A DNA stretch of 64,000 nt. Source: Lathyrus oleraceus. Taxonomy: Eukaryota > Streptophyta > Magnoliopsida > Fabales > Fabaceae. Below the pieces are notes generated by a model. The model was given only the letters and a program-made list of their open reading frames with translations. It was not told the DNA's origin and searched no databases. The stretch is taken from positions 250,659,575-250,723,574 of the forward strand of contig NC_066579.1 in assembly GCF_024323335.1 (NCBI RefSeq), in the 5' to 3' direction. Within the stretch, counting starts at the first letter, position 1. Every line of letters begins with the position of its first letter. The position numbers and the translations under genes are program-made. Positions 20,290-32,197 of the stretch are shown here, in pieces.

Positions 20290-23200
20290 ATGAGACTGAG
20301 AAGCGGTAAATTAGCCGTATCCGAAGTAGAAATACCTAAAAGAACAAGAGTAAGGAAAATGGCGAACCAGCCAAATAATCCTAACGAATCCATCCCAGTA
20401 TCTAACCCTGTCCCTTCGACAGAAGGCAATATAGGATCGGTCCCTGTGTCAGAGGCTGTACCTTCGTCAGCAGGATCGATACCAGCGGTTTCGATGTCGC
20501 AAAACGCGCCTAGTTCGTCCTTCAGGGCACAACAAATGCCCATTGGGACACCCCCCCTGTGGGAAACACTTCTAGGCCTTTCGTAACGAATTTCACCTTG
20601 CCTCCGCCTGGTAGGGAACAGCCCTTCGGAATGCCAACTTCGGTGATGGCAAGTTTACATAATTCCCCGTTAATATATTCAGATTCGATGGCCAACGTGT
20701 CTTCACCCTTACAAGGGTCAGGATATGGTGGAAACATGGGTAGATTGAATCAACAACCACTTTACGTGCCGCCAATAACGAATAATTCGGCGCAAGTGAT
20801 TAGACAGCAGATGGACGAGAGTAATCACGATATGGTCCAAATGTTGACGCAACAAATGGGAGCGGTGTTTAATCCACTAATACAGAACACCACTCAAACA
20901 AACCAAGTATTGGCAGCGCAAATGACGCGCATTGCTGATTTCTTTGGAGTCCCTCAAACTCGACACAGAGAGCAAGTGGTTCATAACCCAGCGGTAGCGG
21001 TCCAGGAAGAGCCTACGATAAACCAGATGCCGTTAGACAATCCTCAAACGAACGTCAGAAACCAAGAGGATGTAGTCGAACAGCCTCGTGTCGAAATCCC
21101 CATTCCACAAGAGCCTAGAAGGATAGTAATCCAGAGAGGCCAGGACGCGGATGCTGTATTGCAACAACGGATACGGTATAATAATCCGCCTGTCGAAAAC
21201 AACTTGGCAGCCATGGTCGAAACGATAATGGCACAAAACGGGATGAACATGGGTTTACAAAGGCCTAGTTACGCATCCCCACTATCAGAGTACATTCTGC
21301 AAGAAGAACTGCCACCAAGGTGGAAAGTCCCTAAGTTCACAAAGTTTTCAGGGGACACTAGTGAGTCCACTATAGAACATGTGGCACGTTATCTGATCGA
21401 GGCAGGGGAGATAGCCCGTAACGAAAATTTGAAAATAAAATATTTCCCTAGTTCTTTAACAAAGAACGCGTTTACTTGGTTTACATCTTTGCCTGCAAAC
21501 TCAGTATACACGTGGACCCAATTAGAAAGGCTGTTCCATGAACAATTCTACATGGGACAAACGAAAATAAGCTTGAAAGAATTAGCCAGTGTCAAGAGAA
21601 AACACTCCGAACCAATAGATGATTACTTAAATAGGTTCAGATTGCTAAAGGCTAGATGTTTCACCCCAGTGCCAGAACATGAGTTGGTCGAAATGGCCGC
21701 AGGGGGACTAGATTATTCCATAAGGAAGAAACTAGATACCCAGTATCTGAGGGATATGGCACAATTAGCGGATAGAGTGAGACAGGTCGAAAGATTAAGG
21801 GACGAAAAATTCAGGGCAAATAAGAATAAAAAAGAGAGGGTAGCCTACGTAGGGGTTCGCCAAGATGACGAGTTCGACGAAAACGAACCAAATAATTTCG
21901 ACGAACAAGAGATCGACCTAGCAGAACTAAAACAAGGCCCGCCTTATTCGTGTAAAGTACTAACGCCGTCGAACGGAAACCCAGTCGAAGCCAACGATAA
22001 GTTCCCCAAAAGGACTTATACGTTCGACATTACTAAATGTGACGAAATCTTCGATCTGTTGGTTAAAGATGGTCAATTAATAAAACCACCAGGCGCTAAA
22101 GAACCGCCTGTGGAACAACAGAAAAAGAGAGGTTTTTGTAAGTACCATAATTTTCTGGGCCATAAGACGTCTCGTTGTTTCCTTTTCAGGGATCTTGTGC
22201 AGAATGCTATCCGTGACGGAAGGCTCAAGTTCGGTGATAAACCAAAACAACAAATGAAGATCGACTCGAATCCTATGCAAGCAGTCGAAGCCCACTACGC
22301 TGAACCATCCGTCATAAATATGGTGGAGGCCAAAGTTGCTCCTGATGGCAATTCGGAAATGGTGGAAGCCCCTGGAAGCTTCGACGCAAATGTCAACATG
22401 GTCGAGATTACTGATGATCTCGCAAGCCAGAAAAGAATAGAAACTACTGAAGGTTTCGACAAGAAGGACGGTGACAATGCTGTCGAGAATGTGGAGTTTC
22501 GACAAGAGGAGAATTGGGACCGCTTGGGACAGCCAAGTGGAAAATATGATTATCTTGTGAAGTACAACGCGCCGGCAAGTTCTCAGATCGACATCAACAC
22601 AATCCAACCAAGTGGTTGGGGGGAGGCTTCTTCAGAAGACAATGAGGAAATAGTCGACGCAATTGAGCATTCCCCTAATATGAAGGAAAAGGTTACTGAA
22701 GACCTTACAATCGAAAACAAGGCTGCTGAAGGCCTTGGTTCTGACGAAACGAAGGATGGTGATATCGCCAACTGTGTCAACACTATGGGGCCTTTCAGTA
22801 AAGAAGTCACAAAAATCAAAGCGGAAGCCGCTGACGGTCCTTCGAAGCCCGTGATCAGTGGGATTCTGCGTAGGACAATGGAAGACCCCAGAAGGAATTG
22901 GAACAAATGCTGTTGCAAACATGGTCCCAGGACCATATCTTGGTGCTGCTGCCCAGAGAAAGAGTTCGACCAGACACCAAAAGACGTCGAAGGCGAAGAA
23001 GAGAGGCTCATCAGGAAGATGAACGAATTGAGCATCGCCGACGAACGAAACGTTGGGGTAAATATGGTAGAAATATCTCAGAAGGACCAGGTCGAAGAGG
23101 GCGAAAATCGCCGTCAGAAAGAATACCAAAGGTTGGCGTACCCTAGAGAGGAGGAAAACTTAATGGAATTCATCAAGAGATGCCAAAGGATGAAAACCGA

Positions 23201-24611
23201 AGTAATGTTGTGCCCACGCTGCAGCGCAGTCTTCGACAGGAAGGCAGCAACCAACCTGGAAGCGGTGGATAAGACCAAAAGGAAAGAAAGTTGGGGAACA
23301 GTGAGATACGACCCAAGGAGAAGTAATCACCACCAATGGAGGCACGGAGAGAGACGCCAGAACACCTATAAACCATCTGACAAAGCCACAGACGACAAAT
23401 GGGTTCAACCCATTAGGGACGCCCAGGGGCAGAAGAAATGGGGAAAGTTCGAGGTTCAGAGAGGTGCGTCGATGGAGGGCAAGAAGGAAATGGAAAAACA
23501 CAAGCCACGACCATACCCATCAGAGAATTACAAAGGCAAAAATCCCATGTCCAGGTCACAATGGAGGAGCTTCCAAAGGCAAAAGAGGGCAGAAACGGAG
23601 ATGGCGAAAAGGAACATGAATGGTCCAAACGAAGCAGAATCTAGCAACAATCGTCAGACAAGGAGCAGGAAAGAGACTCCCCTCCAGATCAATCCTAGCA
23701 GAGTTGTCGAATCAGTGGCGTCGAAAGAGAAGATGCAGGAAGATGATGAAGTAACCGACAGTTTTAACTCTGACTCAGAGGCATCCTTCAACGTGATTTG
23801 CAACGTTGTCTCTGTTCTCCCTAGAGACTACGATAGAGTCATGGAAATTGAGGATGAAGGAGACGAAATGGAGGAAGAAACAATGGCACACAAGCCCGTC
23901 TGCTACTATGTAATGAACAACGGATGCGTCGAAGAGCAGAACGCTTTTTTCGAAAGACCAGACGACTCCATGAAAGCGCATTTGAAACCTCTGTTTATAA
24001 AAGGAAAGGTGGAAAATGTCGGCGTGAATAAGATACTGGTGGACGGGGGAGCGGCAGTGAATTTGATGCCCCACTACATGCTGAAGAAGATTGGAAAAGA
24101 CGATTCGGACGCGAAGCCCCACAACATGGTGCTGTCGAATTACGAAGGGAAGATAGGAACAACTATGGGAGTCATCCAAGTGAACTTAACTGTAGGAACC
24201 ATAACAAGACCTACGATGTTCATAGTCATCGCTTCGAAAGCCAACTACAACCTGCTGCTTGGTAGGGAATGGATTCACGGCGTAGGAGCGGTACCCTCTT
24301 CAATGCACCAACGGATAGCCATATGGAGGCCAGATGGAATCGTCGAAAACATCGAGGCTGACCAAAGCTACTTCATGACCGAAGTAAACACTGTCAACAG
24401 CCAGAGCTTCGACAAAAACCTGGCTCATATACCTCCCTGCAGCCCGGCAGAATTCGACTTGAAGACGACAGACAATGCCTATTGCTCCATGTACCTGCAT
24501 CCAACGCATGGATTCCAGTGGGATAAAGAAGTGATTGGCGAGACTTATATATGGGGAACTACTCATATAGCGCCGACGGGATGGGGTAGTGAATTTGACG
24601 ATGACGAGTGA
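20290..24611 (+). CDS. Gag-protease of element C (one frameshift)
   Basis: The ATG at 20290 opens a frame (MRLRSGKLAVSEVE) that shifts at the C-run 20551-20557 into the long frame ending at 24611 (about 1,350 codons from 20559). Capsid domain at about residues 254-407 of the long frame (WKVPKFTKFSGDTS, NAFTWFTSLP, GLDYSIRKKLD). Zinc-binding segment at about 526 (CKYHNFLGHKTSRC). Then a long, low-complexity, acidic and basic linker. The aspartic protease is at about 1157 (ILVDGGAAVNLMP) with LLLGREWIH downstream. Gag packages element RNA and protease matures the polyprotein. At about 1,440 codons in total it is longer than most plant gags because of the linker. The frameshift could be a homopolymer sequencing error. 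Confidence 0.85.
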
Positions 24612-27600
24612 ACAATCAGCGATCGAAAAGATTACGGCTTACATAGCCGAAAACAAACTAAAAGAGGCCCTTGAGGCTGAAGTAAAAAATATGGCTGTCG
24701 TAGCCAACCAAGAGAACTCCAACAAACAGTGTCCTCAAGAAGACGTTGCGGAAGATCATATCACCAACCAAATGAGCGGATGGCAACACCAAAAGCTTGA
24801 CGCCATTTACGACGACGAACCTCTGGGGTTCGAAAAAGATCCAGTGTCAACAAACGAGAAGATGGTGGCGCAGGATCCTTTAGAAGAAATAAACTTAGGA
24901 GTGGGGGCAGAACAGAGACCAACGTACATAAGTGCAAAAATGGACCCCCAGTTCAAGGTCGAAATAGTCCAGTTGCTGAAAGAATTCAAAGATTGCTTCG
25001 CATGGGATTATGACGAAATGCCCGGTCTCGACAGAAATCTGGTCGAAATGCAGCTGCCAATAATGGAAGGGAAGAAGCCAGTAAAGCAGACTCCGAGACG
25101 CTTCGCACCAGAAATCCTGTCGAAGATAAAAGAAGAGGTCGAAAGACTTCTAAGATGCAAGTTCATCCGCACAACCAGGTATGTCGAATGGATTGCAAAT
25201 ATTGTTCCAGTAATTAAGAAAAATGGCAAACTTAGGGTATGTATTGATTTTCGAGACTTAAACTCGGCTACCCCAAAGGATGAATATCCTATGCCAGTGG
25301 CAGAAATGCTCATAGATTCCGCAGCCGGCCATGAGTACTTAAGTATGTTAGACGGATACTCTGGCTATAACCAAATTTTTATCGCAGAAGAAGACGTTCC
25401 TAAAACGGCTTTCCGTTGTCCTGGAGCCATAGGAACGTACGAATGGGTAGTAATGCCTTTTGGGTTAAAGAACGCTGGAGCGACTTACCAACGTGCCATG
25501 AATTCCATCTTTCATGATTTCATCGAAACTTTTATGCAAGTGTATATTGACGACATTGTGATTAAGTCTGTTTCAGGAAAAAATCATATAGATCATCTTC
25601 GACAATCCTTTGAAAGGATGAGGAAGTTTGGTTTGAAAATGAACCCACTCAAATGTGCTTTTGGTGTGCAGGCGGGTGATTTCTTAGGCTTTGTGGTCCA
25701 TAAGAAGGGGATCGAAATAAACGAAAATAAAGCCAAGGCCATAATGGAAGCGAAAGCACCATCAACCAAAAAGGGGTTGCAGTCTCTGCTAGGGAAAATC
25801 AACTTTCTCAGAAGATTCATCTCCAACCTCAGTGGGAAGACACAAGCTTTCTCTCCTCTACTTCGACTGAAGAAAGAAGACTTCGCATGGGGGCAAGAAC
25901 AGCAAGCGGCTTTCGACAAAATCAAGGAGTACCTGGCTAATCCCCCAATCCTGATGTCTCCTTGCAGAAAAAGAAGTATGAGATTGTACATTTCGGCATC
26001 AGACAAAACATTAGGAAGTATGTTGTGTCAAGAAGATGAGAATGGCGTCGAAAGGGCCATTTATTATCTCAGTAGAGTCCTGAACGATGCCGAAACTAGA
26101 TATAGCATTATAGAAAAGTTATGCCTGTGTGTATATTTCTCTTGTATTAAACTAAAGCATTATATAAAACCTGTCGATGTATATATTTCTTCCCATTTCG
26201 ACGTAATAAAGTATATGTTATCTAAATCTATTTTACATAGTCGAATTGGAAAGTGGGCTTTAGCTTTGACAGAATACTCCTTGAAATATCTGCCTTTAAA
26301 AGCAGTGAAAGGACATGTGGTCGCTGATTTCATAGCAGACCACTCTATAAACGAAGACGTAGAATACGTCGAACTGGAACCTTGGAAACTGTACTTCGAC
26401 GGTTCCAGTCATAAAAACGGAACGGGCGTTGGGATGTTGATTATTTCTCCTGAAAAAATTCCAACAAAATTCAAGTACAAAGTTGAAAGTCTGTGTTCAA
26501 ACAATGAAGCAGAATACGAAGCTTTGATCGCCGGACTTGAAATCTTGTTGAAATTGGGGGCAACAAGAGTCGAAATAATGGGTGACTCCGAACTGGTAAT
26601 AAAACAGTTGACGAAAGAGTATAAGTGCGTGAAAGAAAATTTGATCATGTACTTCGTAATAGCCAATAGACTTCTCAAGGCGTTCGACAATGTCGTCTTC
26701 AGACACATCCCCAGGTTGGAGAATCAAGAAGCGAATGATCTTGCTCAACTAGCGTCCGGATACAAGGTGTCGAAGGAAAAGTTAGAAGAAGCCATCGAAG
26801 TCAGAAGAAGAGTCGTATCCACCAGGTTATCCCCATCGGATCTAGAGTCAATAAGTTTAGGATACGGTGACGAAGAAAACTTCGAGATATTCAACATAGA
26901 TGATTCAGGAATAACAGACTGGAGAAAGCCTGTCAAAGATTATCTACAAGACCCAAATCAGAAAGCAGAAAGAAAGGTAAAATACAGAGCTTTGAGTTAC
27001 GTACTTTTGGGAAATGAATTGTTCAAAAAGACTGCAGAAGGAGTTTTGTTGAAATGCCTGAGTGAGGATGAAGCCTACATAGCCTTGTCAAATGTACACG
27101 GTGGAGCGTGTGGCGCGCACCAAGCAGGTCACAAAATGAAGTGGCTTTTATTTCGACAAGGGATGTATTGGCCAACAATGCTGAAAGATTGTGTCGAATT
27201 CGCAAAAGGTTGTCAGGAATGTCAAGTACATGCAGGCATACCTCATGTCCCTGCAAGTGAGTTGCACTCAATTATAAAACCTTGGCCATTCAGAGGATGG
27301 GCGTTGGACTTGATCGGGGAGATTCGACCAGCTTCCTCAAAAGGGCAAAGGTACATTTTGGTTGGGATAGATTATTTCACAAAATGGACCGAAGCCATAC
27401 CATTGGTGAATGTGGATCAAGAAGCAGTCATAGACTTTATCCAAAAATACATAATTTACAGATTTGGGATACCTGAGACAATAACAACAGATCAAGGATC
27501 TGTGTTCACTGGTAAAAACATGCAGAAGTTTGCACAAGAAACAGGTTTTAAGCTCCTTACTTCGACACCTTACTACGCTCAAGCAAATGGGCAGGTTGAA

Positions 27601-28188
27601 GCAGCCAACAAGGTAGTGATAAACTTGATTAAGAAGCATGTGGGGAAAAAGCCTAGAAATTGGCATAAAACTTTGGATCAAGCCTTGTGGGCTTGTCGAA
27701 CGTCCCCCAAAGAGGCAACGAATTCGACCCCATTCAAGTTGACTTACGGACATGATGCAGTTTTGCCAGTCGAAATATATCTGCAGTCAGTTAGAGTGCA
27801 AAGGAATCATGAAATCCCATCAGAAACATATTGGAGCATGATGATGGACGAACTAGTTGATTTAGACGAAGAAAGGCTGCGCGCGCTAGACCTAATAAGA
27901 AGACAAAAGAGGAGAGTCGAAAGATTTTACAACAAGAAAGTGAGATCCAAGACCTTCTTAATAGGTGATCTTGTGTGGAAAGTAATCCTTCCTATGGATC
28001 GAAAAGATAAATTAATGGGAAAGTGGTCTCCTAAATGGGAAGGACCTTTCCAGGTTTTGAGAACATTCTCAAACGGCGCATATGAAATAGAAGAAATAGA
28101 GAAGGATAAGAGAATCCTAAGAATAAATGGCAAGTATTTGAAAAAATATAAGCCTATATTGCAGGAAATAAAAATAATAACAGAATAA
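24601..28188 (+). CDS. Pol of element C: RT, two RNase H domains, integrase
   Basis: An intact frame of about 1,195 codons. The first ATG, 24601, lies inside the end of gag, whose stop is at 24609-24611, in the +1 frame. RT catalytic box YIDDIVIKS near codon 320, Ty3 RNase H about 460-560 (LYISASDKTLGSMLCQ), a second, archaeal-type RNase H about 600-730 (LYFDGSSHKNGTG, NNEAEYEALIAG, GDSELVIKQL), integrase zinc finger about 837-880 (HGGACGAHQAGH, CQECQ), and catalytic core with D near 905 (ALDLIGEI), D near 966 (TTDQGS) and E near 1003 (NGQVEAANK). No chromodomain; it ends shortly after a GPFQVL module. It reverse-transcribes and integrates the element. Expression may need reinitiation or a +1 shift at the 24589-24611 overlap. 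Confidence 0.92.
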   Translation: MTSEQSAIEKITAYIAENKLKEALEAEVKNMAVVANQENSNKQCPQEDVAEDHITNQMSGWQHQKLDAIYDDEPLGFEKDPVSTNEKMVAQDPLEEINLGVGAEQRPTYISAKMDPQFKVEIVQLLKEFKDCFAWDYDEMPGLDRNLVEMQLPIMEGKKPVKQTPRRFAPEILSKIKEEVERLLRCKFIRTTRYVEWIANIVPVIKKNGKLRVCIDFRDLNSATPKDEYPMPVAEMLIDSAAGHEYLSMLDGYSGYNQIFIAEEDVPKTAFRCPGAIGTYEWVVMPFGLKNAGATYQRAMNSIFHDFIETFMQVYIDDIVIKSVSGKNHIDHLRQSFERMRKFGLKMNPLKCAFGVQAGDFLGFVVHKKGIEINENKAKAIMEAKAPSTKKGLQSLLGKINFLRRFISNLSGKTQAFSPLLRLKKEDFAWGQEQQAAFDKIKEYLANPPILMSPCRKRSMRLYISASDKTLGSMLCQEDENGVERAIYYLSRVLNDAETRYSIIEKLCLCVYFSCIKLKHYIKPVDVYISSHFDVIKYMLSKSILHSRIGKWALALTEYSLKYLPLKAVKGHVVADFIADHSINEDVEYVELEPWKLYFDGSSHKNGTGVGMLIISPEKIPTKFKYKVESLCSNNEAEYEALIAGLEILLKLGATRVEIMGDSELVIKQLTKEYKCVKENLIMYFVIANRLLKAFDNVVFRHIPRLENQEANDLAQLASGYKVSKEKLEEAIEVRRRVVSTRLSPSDLESISLGYGDEENFEIFNIDDSGITDWRKPVKDYLQDPNQKAERKVKYRALSYVLLGNELFKKTAEGVLLKCLSEDEAYIALSNVHGGACGAHQAGHKMKWLLFRQGMYWPTMLKDCVEFAKGCQECQVHAGIPHVPASELHSIIKPWPFRGWALDLIGEIRPASSKGQRYILVGIDYFTKWTEAIPLVNVDQEAVIDFIQKYIIYRFGIPETITTDQGSVFTGKNMQKFAQETGFKLLTSTPYYAQANGQVEAANKVVINLIKKHVGKKPRNWHKTLDQALWACRTSPKEATNSTPFKLTYGHDAVLPVEIYLQSVRVQRNHEIPSETYWSMMMDELVDLDEERLRALDLIRRQKRRVERFYNKKVRSKTFLIGDLVWKVILPMDRKDKLMGKWSPKWEGPFQVLRTFSNGAYEIEEIEKDKRILRINGKYLKKYKPILQEIKIITE

Positions 28189-28290
28189 GTGCAAAACATA
28201 ATTGTGATAAGATGGGCCAAATAAAAATGGCATTCAAAAGTTATTACAAAGAAAGCCTCACAGGGCTGAGAGTTGCTAAAATAAATTCGA
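28189..28290. other. Convergent spacer between pol and the antisense gene
   Basis: Only 102 bp separate the pol stop (plus) from the stop of the antisense gene (minus). Transcripts of both would therefore overlap. Confidence 0.7.
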
Positions 28291-31200
28291 CTAAAAATTA
28301 AAATTGGCAAAAGTATCCTTCAAAGTGGCAAACTTCTGCCTCTGGAATTGGAGTCGATGATCACAAAGACTTTTGTGAGTAGAGAGAGTCTCAATCTCTT
28401 GACTAAGTTGATGGGCTTTCTCTGCATGTCGAATACCCACCCTCAATTCTTCGTCAATCTCGCTTTGTTTGGTTTGCTGAATGGATGCCTTACGTTTCTC
28501 CTCTTGAGAGATTTTTTCTTGAAGGGCTGCTATCTGTGTTTTCCATTTTTGAATATTGTCATTACAAGCAGCGACTTCTTCGACATACGTTTCAGAAAGC
28601 TTTTGCAATTTTGAAACTTTGTCAGTCGAAGTCGAAACCGCATCCCATTCAGCAGTTTGAGTTTCAGACTTGGAGGAGATTTGAGCGGTAAGATCCCTTC
28701 GACGATGGAGATCCGCAGTGGCCAAGTCAATGAGAGTCATCAACTCCATCACAAAACTTCCAATCTCAGCAGAGGTTTCCAAAACATTCACTTGCTTCAA
28801 AAGTTTCTTAAGACTAATTTGAGCAAGGGAATCCTCTTCCAAGACTTTAAACAAATCGACATCAAGGATTTTCATTTTGATCTTGGTCAGGAGGCTGCCA
28901 AGTGATGGTGCTTCAGAAGTTGCCCCAGAAGTGGTCGAACTACTCTGAGAAGAATCCTGGAAATTGAAACGGGTGCTAAGCATGGCTTTCAGATACTCCA
29001 AAGGTCTTTGCACTTTGAGATTTTCAAGCTCCTCGCGAGAGAAACTGGTCGAACCAGTCGATTTGCTACTCCCTTGGACCCGATCAGGAGCAGGTGGAGC
29101 GTTTCGCGTCGAAGTATGCTCGACCTCTGTTCGTTTCGACTGATTGTCCCCATCTCTGGCAGCTTCATCTCCAGGAGTATCTTCGACCACAACCTCCATT
29201 TCAATATCATCACCCTGAGGTGCAGCATGTAATCCTGGATGAGGAGGAGACTCGTCTTCAGAGGCTTCACCCACCGTGGTGTCGAACTCTCCTACGGTTT
29301 GCATATCATGGTCACTTGTGGAGACATCTGCCTCTGGGGCTATTTCCTCCAGAATTTTCTCAGGCGTTTTTTCGACAACCACTTGTTCCTGAAAATAAAT
29401 TCTAAGATTTAGAAGGAAAGGTGTATGAAAGGTAAAACGTATGCTGTCGAAATAAAAATTACCTCAGGAATTTCAGTATTAAAACTGGATTTCCCACTCC
29501 CCATATCTTTCGACGGAGGCTTGGCAGGAGAAGCACTGGCAGGATCCTTCCTGATTGGGTTAGCAATGGACCTTTGGGAAGAGACCTTCATGAGTTTCTT
29601 TTTCTTCTGAGGGGGAGGGATTAACTCTGGAGATTCATCACCAGACTCTTCATTAGGGACTTTATCCTCTTCTTTCCCCTCTTCATTCTTTTTCTTTTGG
29701 ATTGTTGGGGGTTTTCGACTTACCTAGTCATACAGGCCAAAGCCAGTTAGTTCCAAATAATGGAGGAGAAAAAAAAAATAAGAAGAGAAAAAGTTTTGCA
29801 CCTTTGTCGAAGGCTTTTTAGCAGTACTGGGCGATGCTTCGACAACAGCTTTCTTAGCAGGGATCTTCACGGCTAAGGAAAGAAATAAAATTCAGAAACA
29901 AATATAAGAGATACATGATAAGACAGTTAGAATAACAGAAAGAAAAATCATATTTTTTTCTGTGAACACCTTCAAGAATGGTATCTTCCACGCGAACGTG
30001 TTCTATTCCAATATGAAGGTGTCCTGGATATTCGCCCAGATGATACTTAGTCGGAACCACATGCTCAGCAGGTTTTTGATACTTTTGACGAAGAATTTTC
30101 ATAAAATCCCCACAAAGGAACCAGTCTGGAAGTGGAAAACCAAACGCCACCCCAAAGTCAGCAGTTGGCAAGGGAGGAAACTTTGGTGGATGACAATTGA
30201 AAGCAAGGTCATAGCGCGCCTCTGGTGAAAGATTGGAAGGCAATGACAGTTTTTTAAACTTCTCTGTCAATTTGCGTTTTAATTCAGCCGCTGCTTCACA
30301 TATGGTTCGACTAAGATCATCAGGTCTATATGCAGTTTCAAAATACTTTTGAAATTTCTGTATTTCCTTAATATGTCGTTGAATACCTTTTTTGGTCCGA
30401 TCCTGCACAAAAGCGAAAGCATTTGTCAAATGCGTGGCAAAAGCAGCTACGTCGAAAAATTTGTTGGAATAATAATCCTTCCACCATTCATCAAACTCAG
30501 GAGTGCATAAGAATGATGGTCGAAAAATAACTGGTCGAATGTCGAGAGAAGCATCAGCTAGTTTCTTCGACAGTTCTTTGCCTTCGTCTTCAGTGTGAAG
30601 GGAGTTATAAAAAATGATGGACCCCTTTTTGGGGAATATAGGTTGAGGTTTGATTTGGATTAGACCAAACTGTCTAGAAACAAGGTTGGGTTGATAAACT
30701 ATCAAAGCAACCTGATTTTTTGTGGTGTTACGATAAGAAAAAAGGAGCCTAGGGGTCAAGAATGATTCCCAAACATTCAGAAATGTATTTTCATCCTTTT
30801 GCATCTCCAAGGGCAGTTGTTGGGTAAACCACTTAGGTCCAATCTTTCTATCAGCAAAAGGTGCCATGGTCGAAGTAAATTGATGACTTTTAGCAAACAT
30901 CATAACATAGCCTTTAAAAGCTTGTCGAAGGCTGATTCCTTCGTCAGTTGGCGTTAGTAGCACTAATCTTGGCCATTCGACAGTCCTATCGCTTACTTCT
31001 TCTTCATCTATTTCTGGTGCTACAGGCAGATTGGCTTCAAAGGTGGCATTGAGCCATAGTTGCAAGAGCCAAAAAGGTCCTGACAAGTTGATTTTCCCTT
31101 GGGTTTTGGTGTTCTTTAAGAAATGTACGCTCTCGCTCAAAGATTCATAGAGATTCGCCAGAATCATTTCGATCAAACATAGTTTCGTGCCTGCATGAAG

Positions 31201-32079
31201 CTGATTGGCTATGGTGATAAATCTCTTGGCAACTTGAAGAGAGCGAGAACAGAACACATATTTGGACAGCCATAATGTCAAAAAGGCTATATGTTCGACA
31301 TCTAAAACTTCAGTGGTACTCTTATCATGGTAATAGGACATGAATAAGGAGTAGGGTGCAAGGCTAGTCTCGAAGGCAATGGTATCTTCACTTAAGACAG
31401 TAGGGTCGAAATCTATACCATTGGGGTGAAGACCAACAATGGCTGCTGCGTCAAAAAGAGTAGGCGTAACCATCCCACAAGGAAGGTGGAAGGTGTTGTA
31501 AGTACTATCCCAAAAGTAGAGAGAAGCCAAAAGCATATTTGGACAGATATTGGGTCCTTCTCTTGACAACTGGATAAGGTCGAAAATGCCTACTTCTTTC
31601 CAAAAAGACCCTTTAACTTTTTCGATTTTATCTAACTAAGATATGTAGTCACAAGGATCTTTCGACCATGGGCAGGTTCTAAATATCCTGGGAAAATTCA
31701 AATAGGCTAAGTCCAACTCTCCAACATCTGTCGAACTTGATGAATCTTTCTGTTCTACAACTTTCTCTTTAGGCTGAGGTTTTCTTCCAGCGCCTATGGG
31801 TTTTGTGTGAAAGTAAGATGGAAAAAACTCTCTTAAACGCTCTGGTTTAATCTCTGGGTTTGGAAGGGGACCTAACATAGCGTGATAATTTCCAGAAATA
31901 AGAACAGGGATTAGTACCTGAGATTTATAAATGCAGTCTTTTTCCTTTTCGTTTGGAGGTTCCGGAACATACTGTTGATTTCCAATGGTCATTGGCCCTT
32001 TTAAATCATGCGCAGGAGGAAAAGATGAGTCTTGTTTCTTCTTGGAGTGTTTACTGCTTGAGGGTTTTTGAGGCGCCAT
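28291..32079 (-). CDS. Antisense PMD-like / coiled-coil gene of element C, four exons
   Basis: On the minus strand, exons 32079-29970, 29872-29802, 29723-29463 and 29388-28291 join in frame; all three introns (97, 78 and 74 bp) are GT..AG. About 1,180 codons. Exon 1 holds an aminotransferase-like plant mobile domain (NMLLASLYFWDSTYNTF followed by LPCGMVTPTLFDAAAIVGL, then long helical parts to about 29990). Exons 2-3 are Lys/Pro/Ser-rich. Exon 4 ends in a coiled coil (KWKTQIAALQEKISQEEKRK). One in-frame TAG at 31636-31638 interrupts exon 1; the frame is open on both sides. Tat-clade elements are known to carry extra, sometimes antisense, ORFs; splicing here is my reading of the sequence. The function is unknown; host PMD proteins act in silencing and gene expression. 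Confidence 0.75.
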
Positions 32080-32187
32080 TGCTGAAACAACTGAAGAAGA
32101 TTTCTCAGAAAATGTGAAAAGCTTGAGAAATGGGTATGAAATAAGGAAATCTGAAACGTGAAAGGGTTTAAAGAAAAGGTTTATGGG

Positions 32188-32197
32188 TATTTATAGG
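32188..32197 (-). promoter_or_regulatory. TATA box of the antisense gene
   Basis: The minus strand reads CTATAAATAC, about 110 bp upstream of the ATG at 32079, followed by a pyrimidine-rich leader. It lies inside the element, outside the LTR, and suggests an independent promoter. Confidence 0.5.

Noticed and set aside
20283..23628. Many minus-strand ORFs of 60-176 codons opposite gag of element C
   Set aside because: Shadows of gag; none continues the antisense gene, which ends at 28291.
31570..31638. Possible extra intron removing the TAG in exon 1 of the antisense gene
   Set aside because: The frame is the same on both sides and sequence through the stop reads as ordinary protein; I saw no good GT..AG pair. 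A nonsense change is simpler.
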